This document shows, one piece after another, positions 42,854 to 52,495 of a stretch of 64,000 bases of DNA (the stretch's first letter is position 1; the number at the start of each line of letters is the position of its first letter). This DNA comes from Flexibacter flexilis DSM 6793. GTDB taxonomy: Bacteria > Bacteroidota > Bacteroidia > Cytophagales > Flexibacteraceae. Location: NCBI RefSeq assembly GCF_900112255.1, contig NZ_FOLE01000002.1:317854-381853 (forward strand), given 5' to 3'. A program made the position numbers and the translations under genes. The notes under the pieces were generated by a model. That model saw only the letters and a program-made list of their open reading frames with translations. It did no database searches and had not been told where the DNA came from.

Positions 42854-44251
42854 TTATTGCAAATTGCCTGAGTTGTCGGCTTGGTATGCGCCAGCGTCTT
42901 TGCCAGGGTTTGAAACAGTTGGTTTGAAAATACCGTTCACATTCAAATTCGCTACGGAATTGACTGGGCTAAAGCCTGTGTAACCTTTATTCAAGGCCTT
43001 AGAAGTAGCGTTTAGCTTCAAATCGTCGGTGCTACGGAAAAAGTTAGTGCGTTTGGCTTCATCAGAAGGAGCAGCCGTTGTACCAGCCGCCAAATTCAAG
43101 GTAAAAGATTTGAAAGAAGGATCGTTTTCACCCACACCACCTTTAACGTCAGTGGCCTGATTGCGCGTTACACTACCCGTCGTTGCGGCGTTAAATTCGG
43201 CCACAAGGTCGGAAGTTGCGCCGTAATAATACTGATAACCGTATTTGATATTGGTCGTGTCAGGATATTCTGGGGAACGAAGTCTTAAACCAAAATGGCA
43301 ATTGACAATCATATTGTTGTAAATATTGCCTTTGGCCAAGGTTTCATAGTTGATAGAACCACCGCGTCCTTGTTTGGTTTGGCGGTATCCTGTGTTCAGA
43401 ATCGTATTGTTGTAAGTGTTAATGTTGGTTTGGTGCGTTGTGCCAGACACGGAAGCCGCTTTCACGCCGTTGGTAGCTCCACCCACAAAAAGGTTGAAAG
43501 CCACGTCGCCAGTACTTCCGTCTTTCATGTTAATAGCCTCGCCACCCGATTTACCAGTTTTAGCAAATTTGCTTCGCATAATGCTCAACTTAACATTTTG
43601 GGTACGGATACAATCGTCCACCGAACCATAGAAATACGAATCTTCTACCACCAAAGTTGCATTGGTTTTACTTGCCAAATAAGAAATGCCGTATTTAGGG
43701 TCACCTGCCGAATAACCTGTTGGCGGATTTGCTCCCCAAGGGCCTCCTATATACGATACTTTAGCCCATTTGAAAACCGCAAGATTGGCCGCGTCGCAGT
43801 TGAAACCACCCCAATAACCCTTAAATGCGGGGTCTGTGGCAGGGTCTTGCAAGGTCGTTTGGTCACCTTTAAGATTATCGTTAATGGTAAATTCTACGGG
43901 AGCATCTTGCGTACCTACCACCAACAAAGAACCTTTGATAAAGAAAGTAGGGTTGTTGGTAGCTTGTCCGAAAGTACTCGTGCTGCTCTGGTTGCCGATA
44001 ACGATGATTTTAACACCTTTTTGGATGTAAAGCGTATCGCCTTCGTTTACGGTTACGTCGCCTGTCATGTAGTAAGGAGCAGTACGCGAAGGAATCGTAC
44101 CTTTGATGCTCGAACCTGCCTTGAGTGTATCGCCTGTGAATTTAGAACCGACGATTACTTCCGCAACGGAAACTTCAGTGCTGTCTTTGTCGCAGCTAAA
44201 CATGGCAATAGCCATTAGGCAAGAGCTTGCCAAGTAAAAGATTTTTTTCAT
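42854..44251 (-). CDS. beta-helix lipoprotein of the phytate locus
   Basis: A 465-residue lipoprotein (lipobox before C20, AMFSCDKDS). The body has repeated short strands with NNTI/GNIYNNMIVNCHFG patterns (about 60-440), a right-handed beta-helix like pectate lyase or alginate-binding proteins. It lies between the TonB receptor and the phytase genes on the same strand, so it probably helps the receptor bind phytate or a polyanion at the outer surface. No catalytic site seen. Role inferred from context. Confidence 0.75.
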   Translation of the reverse strand: MKKIFYLASSCLMAIAMFSCDKDSTEVSVAEVIVGSKFTGDTLKAGSSIKGTIPSRTAPYYMTGDVTVNEGDTLYIQKGVKIIVIGNQSSTSTFGQATNNPTFFIKGSLLVVGTQDAPVEFTINDNLKGDQTTLQDPATDPAFKGYWGGFNCDAANLAVFKWAKVSYIGGPWGANPPTGYSAGDPKYGISYLASKTNATLVVEDSYFYGSVDDCIRTQNVKLSIMRSKFAKTGKSGGEAINMKDGSTGDVAFNLFVGGATNGVKAASVSGTTHQTNINTYNNTILNTGYRQTKQGRGGSINYETLAKGNIYNNMIVNCHFGLRLRSPEYPDTTNIKYGYQYYYGATSDLVAEFNAATTGSVTRNQATDVKGGVGENDPSFKSFTLNLAAGTTAAPSDEAKRTNFFRSTDDLKLNATSKALNKGYTGFSPVNSVANLNVNGIFKPTVSNPGKDAGAYQADNSGNLQ

Positions 44252-44305
44252 AAAAATTAACCAATAAAGAGTTTATAAAGTATTAAAAGAAATTAAGAAT
44301 GAGCT

Positions 44306-47044
44306 TTATAGTTTGTAGCGCAGGCCAAGCAAGTAATATGCCCCGTACTTGTTTTGAATTACGTTAATGCGGCTGTTGCTGTCCTGATAAGGGTAATGAT
44401 AGTCTGTGGCGGCGGTGTAAGGATAGGCCGCACGAATATCCACTTGATAGGGCGAGTTGAGAATGTTTTGGATTTTGGTGTACACCGTGAATTTTTTAAA
44501 AATTCGTTTTTCAACAGACAAATCCAATGTCGATTGGTCGCGCTGCCAATAGTCCAGCCCCACGAACTGATCCACTTGTATAATGCGTTTGCCCGTAAAA
44601 ACCCAAGCCAATTGTACATCAATGCCTTGTTTGACATCTTTATAAAAAACAGACACATTGGCCACGTGCTTGGATTGCCCTTGCAACGGTCGGGTCTGTT
44701 TCACCTTTTCGCTGGTAATGCCCCCCTGAATGACCATGTTGCGCAGCTTGGTCGTCGTGATTTCGGAAATAGTGAAAGTGTAGTTGGTCGAGAATCCGAA
44801 TTTTCCTAAAAATTTCACGCCCACCCATTCAAAGCCATAATTCGTGGCAGAACCAAAATTGTTGGGCTGATAAACCGTAATCGTGGAGTTTGGCACAGCC
44901 ACTAAGCCGTATTCGATGGGATTCTGTATTTTTTTGTAGAAAAATCCCGCCAAGATTTGGTCGTTGCCGCGCCCAAAATATTCGTATCGTAAATCAATGT
45001 TATTGGCGGTAGTGTGTTTGAGGTATGGATTGCCTGCTTCAGGGAAATTGTCGGTTACGCCTGCGCCAATGTTGTAAGGCGTAATTTCAAAATAACTTGG
45101 GCGGCTCAACGAACTGAAGTACGACAAACGCACATTTTGTTTTTCGTTTAGCACATATTTAAAATGTACGCTGGGCAAAATATCTGTATAAACTTGCTTA
45201 CCCGTGCGGCCTACTTCGGTTTTGGGCAAACTGGTTTGGTATTCTTGATTGATATTTTCTGCCCTCACTCCCGCCAACACATGCAACTGCTTGAGCGAAA
45301 ATTGAAGTTTGAAATAGGCGGCGGAAATATCTTCTTTGGCGGTGTAGTTATTAGCTCCCACATAAATCCCCAACGGATTGAAAACCGTATAAGGCTCTGA
45401 ATTTATGTCGTTTATGTCGGTGGCCAAATTTCCAGAGGCTTTGAGGCGATAATCCAAATAAGAATTTGTGCGGTTTTTGTGGCGATACAAACCACCTACC
45501 CAAAACTCCAAATCCTGCAAACGAGACGCTGGCCTGTAACCAATGTTTAGATACGCGGCTTTGTCTTTGTCATCATTTTCTTGCCAAATACGTTCCACGT
45601 CCTGATACTTTACGCCTTCCAAACTCATTTTTAGGCTTTGCTCGGCCAAATCAGGAATTTTGTTGGTAGCCGCCGAATACGCCAAAGACCAGTTGAACAA
45701 GAAACGACCTGCCTCATGTTCGCCTTGTAAAGTATTGTTATAAATACTTTGTCGCTGAAAACGAGAACGATTAAGAATATCCACATCGGCCAACACGGGA
45801 CGAACCGACGTGTTTTTGTAGGTGGTGTCTAAGGTGTAACGCGTTTGCAACTCATCTAACATCAAATAAACATTGTATAAACGAAGTGTGTTTTTCTCGT
45901 TCAAACGATAATCCATCTTTACGTTTGCACCCATGCGCGTTTGTTGTATGGAATACTCGCGCACCAACAATTCCGTAAATCGAGGGCTGTTGTATGCGTC
46001 TATTTTGGTGCGATACAAATAACCGTCCGAACCGCGATAGGTATTTTGGTACGACCCCGCCACCAACAAACCTAATTTTTGATTAAAAAAGCGATTCCCA
46101 AAACTTATATTTCCTATCAAGCTCGGCGCAGGTTTTTGATTCTTGAATTTAACCCAAGGAAAATCTTTCATCGTGGCCGAATAGCTGTTGCCGTGCTGCG
46201 CGGCTGGCGATTGCATATTGATTTGAGAGTGATCGAAATGCTTGTAAGAGCGATCAAAAAACAATTGGCCATAACCCGTCCCCAAATTAGCCGTCAACGT
46301 TTTTTCTTCGGGGGCATCTTTCATCACCATATTGACTACACCGCCAATCGCGTCGGCTTCCATGTCGGGCGTAAGGGCTTTGGTTACTTCTAATCGCTGA
46401 AGCAAATCCGACGGAAAAATATCCAAAGGCACGTAACGGTTGTAAGGGTCTGGACTCGGAATCTTAATGCCATTGACTAACGTATAATTATAGCGTTTGT
46501 CCATGCCGCGCAATACCGCATAACGACCGTCGCCGTTATTACTTCTCTCCAACGTAACACCCGACACACGTTGCAACACGTTAGCTACCGTAATATCTGG
46601 CGAAATCTGAATGGCTTTGGCCGATACGATATTCATTACCTGACTGGCCGACTGCTCCATTTTGCGAGCACTCAAATCGGACTCTTTATTGGTTTTGGCT
46701 TCAATCTTTACTTCATTGAGCAAGTTTTCGCGCGGCTGCAACTCAATATTCAATGAGATAAAAGGTTCTTCCCCCACCACTACTTCTTGCTGGTGGGTTT
46801 GATACCCGATAAACTGACAAATAAGTTTATACTTTCCCGCACCTACATTCTTGAGCACAAAACTTCCGTCCAAACCCGTAACCGCATTATAAGCGGTATT
46901 TTCCAAATAAACGGTTGCTCCAGTCAGCGGTTCGCGGCTTTGCAGTTCCGCTACAAAACCTTTGATAGTAGTGGCGTGTGCTTGCGTAATAGACAGTAGG
47001 GACAAGCCCATCAGGCATAGAAAGTAATTGAAATAGTTTTTCAT
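44306..47044 (-). CDS. TonB-dependent outer-membrane receptor (putative phytate/inositol phosphate uptake)
   Basis: A 912-residue TonB-dependent receptor starting at the ATG 47044 (an upstream in-frame Met would add 10 residues before the signal peptide). Order: signal peptide (ending AHA), carboxypeptidase-regulatory-like beta domain (about 26-105, GFVAELQSREPLTGATVYLENT, GLDGSFVLKNVGAGKYKL), plug domain (SDLSARKMEQSASQVMNIVSAKAI, RVSGVTLERSNNGDGRYAVLRGMDKRYNYTLVNGIKIPSP), then a 22-strand barrel ending GAYYLLGLRYKL. Together with the phytase it suggests uptake of phytate or its products. A good promoter lies 41 nt upstream. Confidence 0.93.
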   Translation of the reverse strand: MKNYFNYFLCLMGLSLLSITQAHATTIKGFVAELQSREPLTGATVYLENTAYNAVTGLDGSFVLKNVGAGKYKLICQFIGYQTHQQEVVVGEEPFISLNIELQPRENLLNEVKIEAKTNKESDLSARKMEQSASQVMNIVSAKAIQISPDITVANVLQRVSGVTLERSNNGDGRYAVLRGMDKRYNYTLVNGIKIPSPDPYNRYVPLDIFPSDLLQRLEVTKALTPDMEADAIGGVVNMVMKDAPEEKTLTANLGTGYGQLFFDRSYKHFDHSQINMQSPAAQHGNSYSATMKDFPWVKFKNQKPAPSLIGNISFGNRFFNQKLGLLVAGSYQNTYRGSDGYLYRTKIDAYNSPRFTELLVREYSIQQTRMGANVKMDYRLNEKNTLRLYNVYLMLDELQTRYTLDTTYKNTSVRPVLADVDILNRSRFQRQSIYNNTLQGEHEAGRFLFNWSLAYSAATNKIPDLAEQSLKMSLEGVKYQDVERIWQENDDKDKAAYLNIGYRPASRLQDLEFWVGGLYRHKNRTNSYLDYRLKASGNLATDINDINSEPYTVFNPLGIYVGANNYTAKEDISAAYFKLQFSLKQLHVLAGVRAENINQEYQTSLPKTEVGRTGKQVYTDILPSVHFKYVLNEKQNVRLSYFSSLSRPSYFEITPYNIGAGVTDNFPEAGNPYLKHTTANNIDLRYEYFGRGNDQILAGFFYKKIQNPIEYGLVAVPNSTITVYQPNNFGSATNYGFEWVGVKFLGKFGFSTNYTFTISEITTTKLRNMVIQGGITSEKVKQTRPLQGQSKHVANVSVFYKDVKQGIDVQLAWVFTGKRIIQVDQFVGLDYWQRDQSTLDLSVEKRIFKKFTVYTKIQNILNSPYQVDIRAAYPYTAATDYHYPYQDSNSRINVIQNKYGAYYLLGLRYKL

Positions 47045-47359
47045 GTCAGAATAAATAATGGTGATTGCTTTCACAAATCTGACACAAGTTTAGAAGGCCG
47101 CCGACTGGCTTACAAGCCATTGGCATAAGCAAAAAGGCAACAAAGGCGTTTTTGGCGTTACAAAAAGGCAGCAATAACGAAATCATAAAATTGCCTGCGC
47201 AAAACGGTTTTTATCCTAACATTGCGGTTATACTGAGGCTATTTTGCATAACAATTATTTTCAGCATTTTGGAAAAAGAAAAAGCCGCCCGCGTTTCCAC
47301 TGGCGACTTTAGAAGGACGCAAAGCATCTGCAAACATTCTTTATCCGAGCATTTGGAGC
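47045..47359. other. intergenic region with phytate operon promoter
   Basis: About 315 nt. The only signal I can support is the minus-strand promoter at 47085-47115. The remainder has no ORF and no clear operator; no Pho-box-like repeat was recognised. Confidence 0.5.
47085..47115 (-). promoter_or_regulatory. promoter of the phytate operon
   Basis: On the minus strand: TTG (complement of 47113-47115), 20 nt, then TAAACTTG (complement of 47085-47092), one mismatch to TAnnTTTG. The start of transcription would be about 47078, some 34 nt before the TonB receptor ATG. Confidence 0.65.
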
Positions 47360-49105
47360 TTAGAAAGTCATCATAAAATTGGTGAGGCTGTCTTTTTGTT
47401 GTAGCCTGAGTTTTTTGCGTAAGCGGTGGCGGTTCACCCGAAGACTATCTTGCGAAATTCCCAACGTATTGGCCATGTCTTTAGAGTCCATGTTGAGGCG
47501 AATAAGCGAGCAGAGCCGCAAATCTCCTGCCGTTAGGTCTGGATATTCTTGTTGCAGGCGACTAAAAAAGTCGTTGTGCACTTGCTCAAATGCCAACTGA
47601 AATTCGTTCCAATCTTTATTGAGCTGAATATTTTTATCTATCATCCCCGAAAGCTGCTGCAATAGCTCGTCTTTTTCGGCTACGGGTTTGCGCAAAGCCA
47701 CCTGAATTTGCGTAACAATATCGGTCAATATTTCATTTTTTTGTACGATGGTCAGCGTGCGGCCTGTCAGTTCTCTGTTGCGCGTATCTAGTTCATTTTG
47801 AAGCGTTTGTTGTTTTAATTGCTTATTTTCTAACTCTATTTTGAGTTGCACTTCATTCAGGTGCGCATTTTCCAGCGCGGTACGCTGCAAAGCGTGTTCG
47901 GCTTCAAACAAACGCTGATTTTGCTCCAAAATCTTTCTATTTTTATTGAGTAAAAGCCTTTGCCTGTTCACAATCACGGCGGCCAACAAAAACAATAAAC
48001 TTCCGCCAACGCCCAATATATACCACCATAACGTACTGATTTTCTTATCTCTTTCCAGCAACGTAATTTCTTTGTCTTTTTCTTGGGTTTGGTAAATGGC
48101 TTGCATTTCTGCGATTTGGCGAGCCGTTTCCAAATTATATACTTCTCCGTACATCACATAAGCCGAATCCAAATAAGTATAAGCCTTCGGGGAGTTGCCC
48201 AACAAAAAATACGTTTGGGAAATATCGCGATAAACACTGCGCAGCTGGTATCGTTGGTTGAGCTTACGCGCCAGAGCCAAACTCTCAAAGAAAAAAGGAA
48301 GAGAAGCCTCGTATTTGCCTTGTTTTTGGAGAATATCGCCCAAATTGTTCAAATCCACAACGGCGTTTACCTGATTGTTGACCTGTCGGTTATAGGCCAA
48401 AGCCTGCGCAAAATACTCATAAGCTTTGGGATAATCTTTCAAATCCTCATAAATGCTGCCCATATTGTCCAACACTTTTGCCAAACCCGTTTTATCCTGA
48501 ATCTGTTCATATATCGTAAAGGCTTTTTGCTGATAATCAATGGCTTCCTTGTATGATTCTTGCTTTTCAAACAAATGGCCTATGTAACTAAGCGTCCCCG
48601 CAATTCCTGCTTTATCGTCCAGTTGCCCAAACAAATCCAGTGCTTTTCTGTAATTATCTAACGCTACGGGCAATTTTTTGGCATACTGATACGCCAATCC
48701 CAAATGCTGGTAGGTGACGGCTTGGCCTTTCAGGTCTTTTTGCGTTTTGTACAATTGCAGCGCATTCAGATAATTTTCTAAGGCCAAATTAAACGCGCCT
48801 TGCTCATACAATACCCTTCCCGAAATAAAATAGCTTGTTGCCAAAGCGTCTGGTTGATGATATTTTTGGGCAATTTTTTGGGCTTGCTTCGCCAATTTAA
48901 AGGCAGAGTCTGGAGCAAAACCCAAATAAAAATATGCCAAGTCATTGAGTAAATGGCTTTTCTGGGATTCTTGGGTAGCCGCTACCAATAGTTTATCTAT
49001 CTTATCTTTTTCGGTAACTGCCCCCAAAGTTTGCGCCCAAACGCATCGTCCCCCACTCCCCAAACTCAACATTAAAAAATAAAAAAGAATAACAGAAGGC
49101 TTCAT
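47360..49105 (-). CDS. TPR membrane protein with C-terminal LuxR-type HTH
   Basis: A 581-residue regulator of a type common in Bacteroidota. Signal peptide (1-24), several TPRs outside the cytoplasm (about 55-330, with ALENYLNALQLYKTQ and YKEAIDYQQKAFTIYEQI), one transmembrane helix (about 352-372), a coiled coil (380-445) and a C-terminal HTH (about 520-575: TAGDLRLCSLIRLNMDSKDM, GISQDSLRVNRHRLRKKL). It lies upstream of and co-directional with the TonB-phytase genes, and is a candidate regulator. A signal would have to cross the inner membrane to the HTH. That it controls the phytate genes is inference from position. Confidence 0.82.
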   Translation of the reverse strand: MKPSVILFYFLMLSLGSGGRCVWAQTLGAVTEKDKIDKLLVAATQESQKSHLLNDLAYFYLGFAPDSAFKLAKQAQKIAQKYHQPDALATSYFISGRVLYEQGAFNLALENYLNALQLYKTQKDLKGQAVTYQHLGLAYQYAKKLPVALDNYRKALDLFGQLDDKAGIAGTLSYIGHLFEKQESYKEAIDYQQKAFTIYEQIQDKTGLAKVLDNMGSIYEDLKDYPKAYEYFAQALAYNRQVNNQVNAVVDLNNLGDILQKQGKYEASLPFFFESLALARKLNQRYQLRSVYRDISQTYFLLGNSPKAYTYLDSAYVMYGEVYNLETARQIAEMQAIYQTQEKDKEITLLERDKKISTLWWYILGVGGSLLFLLAAVIVNRQRLLLNKNRKILEQNQRLFEAEHALQRTALENAHLNEVQLKIELENKQLKQQTLQNELDTRNRELTGRTLTIVQKNEILTDIVTQIQVALRKPVAEKDELLQQLSGMIDKNIQLNKDWNEFQLAFEQVHNDFFSRLQQEYPDLTAGDLRLCSLIRLNMDSKDMANTLGISQDSLRVNRHRLRKKLRLQQKDSLTNFMMTF

Positions 49106-49213
49106 TGCCAGTGATGAAAGATTTTATGTTAGAAAAAAAGAAGACTCATAACCAGTGTATTGGTGCCCAAAACGGCACATATCTTTTTCATCTTAACTGA
49201 CGATTTGGACGAG

Positions 49214-49242
49214 CAAATATATAAAATCCATCCATGACGCAA
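49214..49242 (-). promoter_or_regulatory. promoter of the TPR-HTH regulator
   Basis: Minus strand TTG (complement of 49240-49242), 18 nt, TATATTTG (complement of 49214-49221). Spacing is one or two bases short of the usual 19-20. Confidence 0.55.
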
Positions 49243-49303
49243 CTTTTAAAAGCGTCCAAACCCCTGAATTTGAATAAAATAAACTTCTTAACCGCCTGAT
49301 AGA

Positions 49304-49333
49304 TTGTATATCCTGAATAGAAACGTAGATTTG
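49304..49333 (+). promoter_or_regulatory. promoter of the ABC exporter
   Basis: TTG at 49304-49306, 19 nt, then TAGATTTG at 49326-49333, fitting the Bacteroidota consensus. Leader about 110 nt. Confidence 0.7.
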
Positions 49334-49450
49334 CACCCCGAAATCTTTCGGATACAAACACGTCAGCTGCCAGCCCAACAGGCGATTGGTTGCCCCGATT
49401 CACTCGACACAAAAAACTATTAAGCACATAAAAATCTCATTTTCAATAAA

Positions 49451-51250
49451 ATGGCAAAACGACAGGCTTTTTCTCCCGTAGAAGAACAAGATAAAAAGAA
49501 AGTAACCAAAGAAGGTTTGCGCAAAGCTTTACGCATTTTCAACTTTGTGTGGCCGTACAAATATATGTTTTTGACGGGAATGGTCTTTTTGGGACTTTCC
49601 AGCCTTACGGTGATGGTATTCCCATATGTTACAGCTCGCCTCGTGGATTCGGCGGTAGGCGTAAGCATGCAACAAGACCGTAACACATTGGCTTTGAGCA
49701 TCATTGGCATTTTGGTATTACAAAGTGTTTTTTCGTTTTTGCGCGTATTGCTTTTCTCGCGCGTGAGCGAAAGCAGCTTGCAAGACATTCGTTTGGCTTT
49801 GTATAGCAAAATGGTAACACTGCCCGTTCCCTTTATGGAACAACGTCGCGTGGGCGAACTAACCAGCCGCCTGACCACCGACGTAGCCCAGTTGCAAGAC
49901 GTGTTGTCGCTGACGCTGGCCGAATTTTTCAGACAATTAGTTACGCTCGTAGGCGGTGTATTTTTTATTTTCTTCATTTCTACGCGCCTGACGCTGGTCA
50001 TGTTGTCCTCGTTTCCGTTCATTGTGATTGGCGCGATTATTTTCGGGAAATACATTCGTACACTTTCCAAAAAGTCGCAAGACCAACTCGCCGAAGCCAA
50101 CGTAGTAGCCGAAGAAACCTTGCAGGCGATCAATATTGTAAAAGCCTTCACCAACGAAGTTTTTGAAGTGTCGCGCTACCGCAAAACCCTTGACCAAGTG
50201 TTACAAAATGCGTTGCGCACGGCCATGTTTCGTGGCGGATTTATTTCGTTTATCATTTTCGCGATTTTTGGCGGTATCGTGTTGGTTATGTGGTACGGTT
50301 TGGGACTCGTGCAAGACAACCTCATCACGATTGGCGATTTGGTGGCCTTTGTGATGTACACGGTGTTTATTGGGGCGGCTGTCGGTGGCATGGGCGACAT
50401 GTACGGCCAACTCCAAAAAACCATTGGCGCATCTGAGCGTATTTTGGAAATTTTGGAAGAAAAATCCGAAATCGACTTGGCCGACAACGTGCCAAATACA
50501 CGCGTAAACGGTTCGGTTCGTTTTGATAATGTGCGTTTTAGCTATCCATCACGCGCGGACGTACAAATTCTGAAAGGCATTAGTTTTGAAGTGGAAGCAG
50601 GTAAAAAAGTGGCGTTAGTCGGACACAGTGGCGCGGGCAAATCAACCATCGTGCAGTTGCTTTCGCGCTATTACGAACTGGAAAGCGGCTTTATTTCGGT
50701 GGACGATAAAAATATTAAAGATTATAACATTACAGAATTGCGCCGTAACATTGGTGTAGTGCCACAAGAAGTAATGCTTTTTGGGGGAACAATTCGCGAA
50801 AACATTGCTTACGGCTTGCCAGAAGCGACCGAAGCGCAAGTACAAGACGCGGCGCGTAAGGCCAACGCTTGGGATTTTATCTCGGCTTTCCCCGAAGGCT
50901 TGGAAACAATTGTAGGCGAACGCGGTATCAAACTTTCGGGTGGCCAACGCCAACGCATCGCCATTGCGCGTGCCATTCTCAAAAATCCTGCGGTATTGGT
51001 GCTGGACGAAGCGACCAGTTCATTAGATGCCGAATCCGAAAAACTCGTACAAGCCGCTCTCGATGAGCTAATGAAAAACCGCACGACAATCATTATCGCG
51101 CACCGTTTGGCCACGATTCGCCAAGTAGATACGATTTATGTACTCAACGAAGGGCGCATCATTGAACAAGGCACACACGAACAACTTTTGACCAACGACA
51201 GCGGCCTTTACGCCAACCTCATCAAGCTGCAGTTCGAGTTGAAAGCCTAA
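49451..51250 (+). CDS. ABC exporter, fused permease and ATPase (MsbA/ABCB-like)
   Basis: A 599-residue half-transporter. Residues about 25-325 are a six-helix transmembrane domain; the C-terminal ATPase has Walker A GHSGAGKST, Q-loop VPQEVMLFGG, signature KLSGGQRQRIAIARA, Walker B LVLDEATSSLD and the H-loop IIAHRL. The closest types are MsbA and ABCB-like exporters of lipids or drugs; it would work as a homodimer at the inner membrane. Substrate unknown. It has its own promoter and a 38-nt gap to tgt. Confidence 0.93.
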   Translation: MAKRQAFSPVEEQDKKKVTKEGLRKALRIFNFVWPYKYMFLTGMVFLGLSSLTVMVFPYVTARLVDSAVGVSMQQDRNTLALSIIGILVLQSVFSFLRVLLFSRVSESSLQDIRLALYSKMVTLPVPFMEQRRVGELTSRLTTDVAQLQDVLSLTLAEFFRQLVTLVGGVFFIFFISTRLTLVMLSSFPFIVIGAIIFGKYIRTLSKKSQDQLAEANVVAEETLQAINIVKAFTNEVFEVSRYRKTLDQVLQNALRTAMFRGGFISFIIFAIFGGIVLVMWYGLGLVQDNLITIGDLVAFVMYTVFIGAAVGGMGDMYGQLQKTIGASERILEILEEKSEIDLADNVPNTRVNGSVRFDNVRFSYPSRADVQILKGISFEVEAGKKVALVGHSGAGKSTIVQLLSRYYELESGFISVDDKNIKDYNITELRRNIGVVPQEVMLFGGTIRENIAYGLPEATEAQVQDAARKANAWDFISAFPEGLETIVGERGIKLSGGQRQRIAIARAILKNPAVLVLDEATSSLDAESEKLVQAALDELMKNRTTIIIAHRLATIRQVDTIYVLNEGRIIEQGTHEQLLTNDSGLYANLIKLQFELKA

Positions 51251-51288
51251 GATTTTATTAAAACAAAAATTTACTTTTTCAAAGATTT

Positions 51289-52419
51289 ATGCAATTCAAA
51301 TTAGAAGCCCAAGACGCAGGCAGCAAAGCACGTGCAGGGCTTATCACTACCGACCACGGCACAATCGAAACGCCGATTTTTATGCCTGTCGGGACGGCGG
51401 CTTCCGTAAAAGCCATTCACCAACGCGAACTAAAAGAAGATATTAAAGCCCAAATCATATTAGGCAATACTTACCATTTGTATTTGCGCCCTGGCTTGTC
51501 GGTGCTGGAACAGGCTGGCGGCTTACACAAATTTAATGGTTGGGACCGACCAATCCTGACGGATAGTGGTGGTTATCAAGTATATTCACTTTCGGGTACG
51601 CGCAAAATCAAAGAAGAAGGCGTAACTTTCAAATCGCACATCGACGGTTCGAAGCATATTTTTACGCCCGAAGGTGTCATGGACATTCAGCGCACTATCG
51701 GCGCGGATATTATGATGGCTTTTGATGAATGTACGCCCTATCCTTGCGACTACGAATATGCCCGCAAGTCTATGGACATGACGCATCGCTGGCTCAAACG
51801 TTGCATTTCGCGTTTTGATAGCACCGAACCAAAATATGGTTATTCTCAGACGCTGTTCCCAATCGTACAAGGCAGCACATACAAAGATTTGCGCAAAGCC
51901 TCCGCCGAATTTATAGCCGAACAAAACCGCGAAGGCAACGCCATCGGCGGCCTGTCGGTGGGCGAACCTGCCGAAGATATGTACGAAATGACGGAATTGG
52001 TGTGCGATATTTTGCCAAAAGACAAACCTCGCTACCTAATGGGTGTGGGTACGCCAGCCAATATTTTGGAAGGAATCGCGTTGGGCGTGGATATGTTCGA
52101 TTGTGTAATGCCAACGCGCAACGGTCGTAACGGCATGATTTTCACCACACAAGGCATTGTAAATATTCGCAACGAAAAATGGAAAAACGATTTTAGCCCC
52201 TTAGACCCAGGACTGGACGGTTACGTTTCCTCGTTTTATACGAAGGCCTACATTCGCCATTTGTTTATTAGCGAGGAGATTTTGGGAATGCAAATTGCCA
52301 GCCTTCAAAACCTGTCGTTTTATCTGCATTTGGTGCAACAGGCACGCCAGAAAATCAAAGAAGGAACATTTGCAGCGTGGAAAACACAGACCATCAAACA
52401 AGTGATGCAACGCCTTTAA
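51289..52419 (+). CDS. tgt: queuine/preQ1 tRNA-guanine transglycosylase lacking the zinc site
   Basis: A 376-residue Tgt, which swaps guanine-34 for preQ1 in tRNAs with GUN anticodons. Conserved parts: PIFMPVGTAASVKAIH, LTDSGGYQVYSLSG (catalytic Asp), SHIDGSKHIFTPE, MAFDECTPYP, GGLSVGEP, GVGTPANILEGI and MPTRNGRNGMIFT. The C-terminal CxCxxC and His that bind structural zinc in most bacterial Tgt enzymes are missing: the equivalent segment reads LDGYVSSFYTKAYIRHLF, and the later His is Gln (SLQNLSFY). I believe other Bacteroidota Tgt enzymes also lack the cysteines. It ends 77 nt before the facing kinase gene, with a terminator between. Confidence 0.95.
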   Translation: MQFKLEAQDAGSKARAGLITTDHGTIETPIFMPVGTAASVKAIHQRELKEDIKAQIILGNTYHLYLRPGLSVLEQAGGLHKFNGWDRPILTDSGGYQVYSLSGTRKIKEEGVTFKSHIDGSKHIFTPEGVMDIQRTIGADIMMAFDECTPYPCDYEYARKSMDMTHRWLKRCISRFDSTEPKYGYSQTLFPIVQGSTYKDLRKASAEFIAEQNREGNAIGGLSVGEPAEDMYEMTELVCDILPKDKPRYLMGVGTPANILEGIALGVDMFDCVMPTRNGRNGMIFTTQGIVNIRNEKWKNDFSPLDPGLDGYVSSFYTKAYIRHLFISEEILGMQIASLQNLSFYLHLVQQARQKIKEGTFAAWKTQTIKQVMQRL

Positions 52420-52442
52420 TTTCCTTTTTTATATAGCAAAAA

Positions 52443-52480
52443 AACGTTATAGATTCCAGAAACCTATAACGTTTTTTTTA
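52443..52480. terminator. bidirectional terminator
   Basis: Ten-base perfect stem AACGTTATAG/CTATAACGTT with A- and T-runs on both sides, between the convergent tgt and deoxynucleoside kinase genes. Confidence 0.9.
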
Positions 52481-52495
52481 TTGATATACAGCACG

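Larger units (their letters stand above)
49106..49450. other. divergent intergenic region
   Basis: About 345 nt with two promoters: one minus-strand (49214-49242) for the TPR-HTH regulator and one plus-strand (49304-49333) for the ABC exporter. No other structure that I can support. Confidence 0.6.

Noticed and set aside
43295-44218. 307-codon frame antisense to the beta-helix lipoprotein
   Set aside because: Shadow of the repetitive beta-helix coding sequence; no family resemblance.
49420-50154. 244-codon frame antisense to the ABC exporter
   Set aside because: Shadow frame; no hydrophobic or domain logic.
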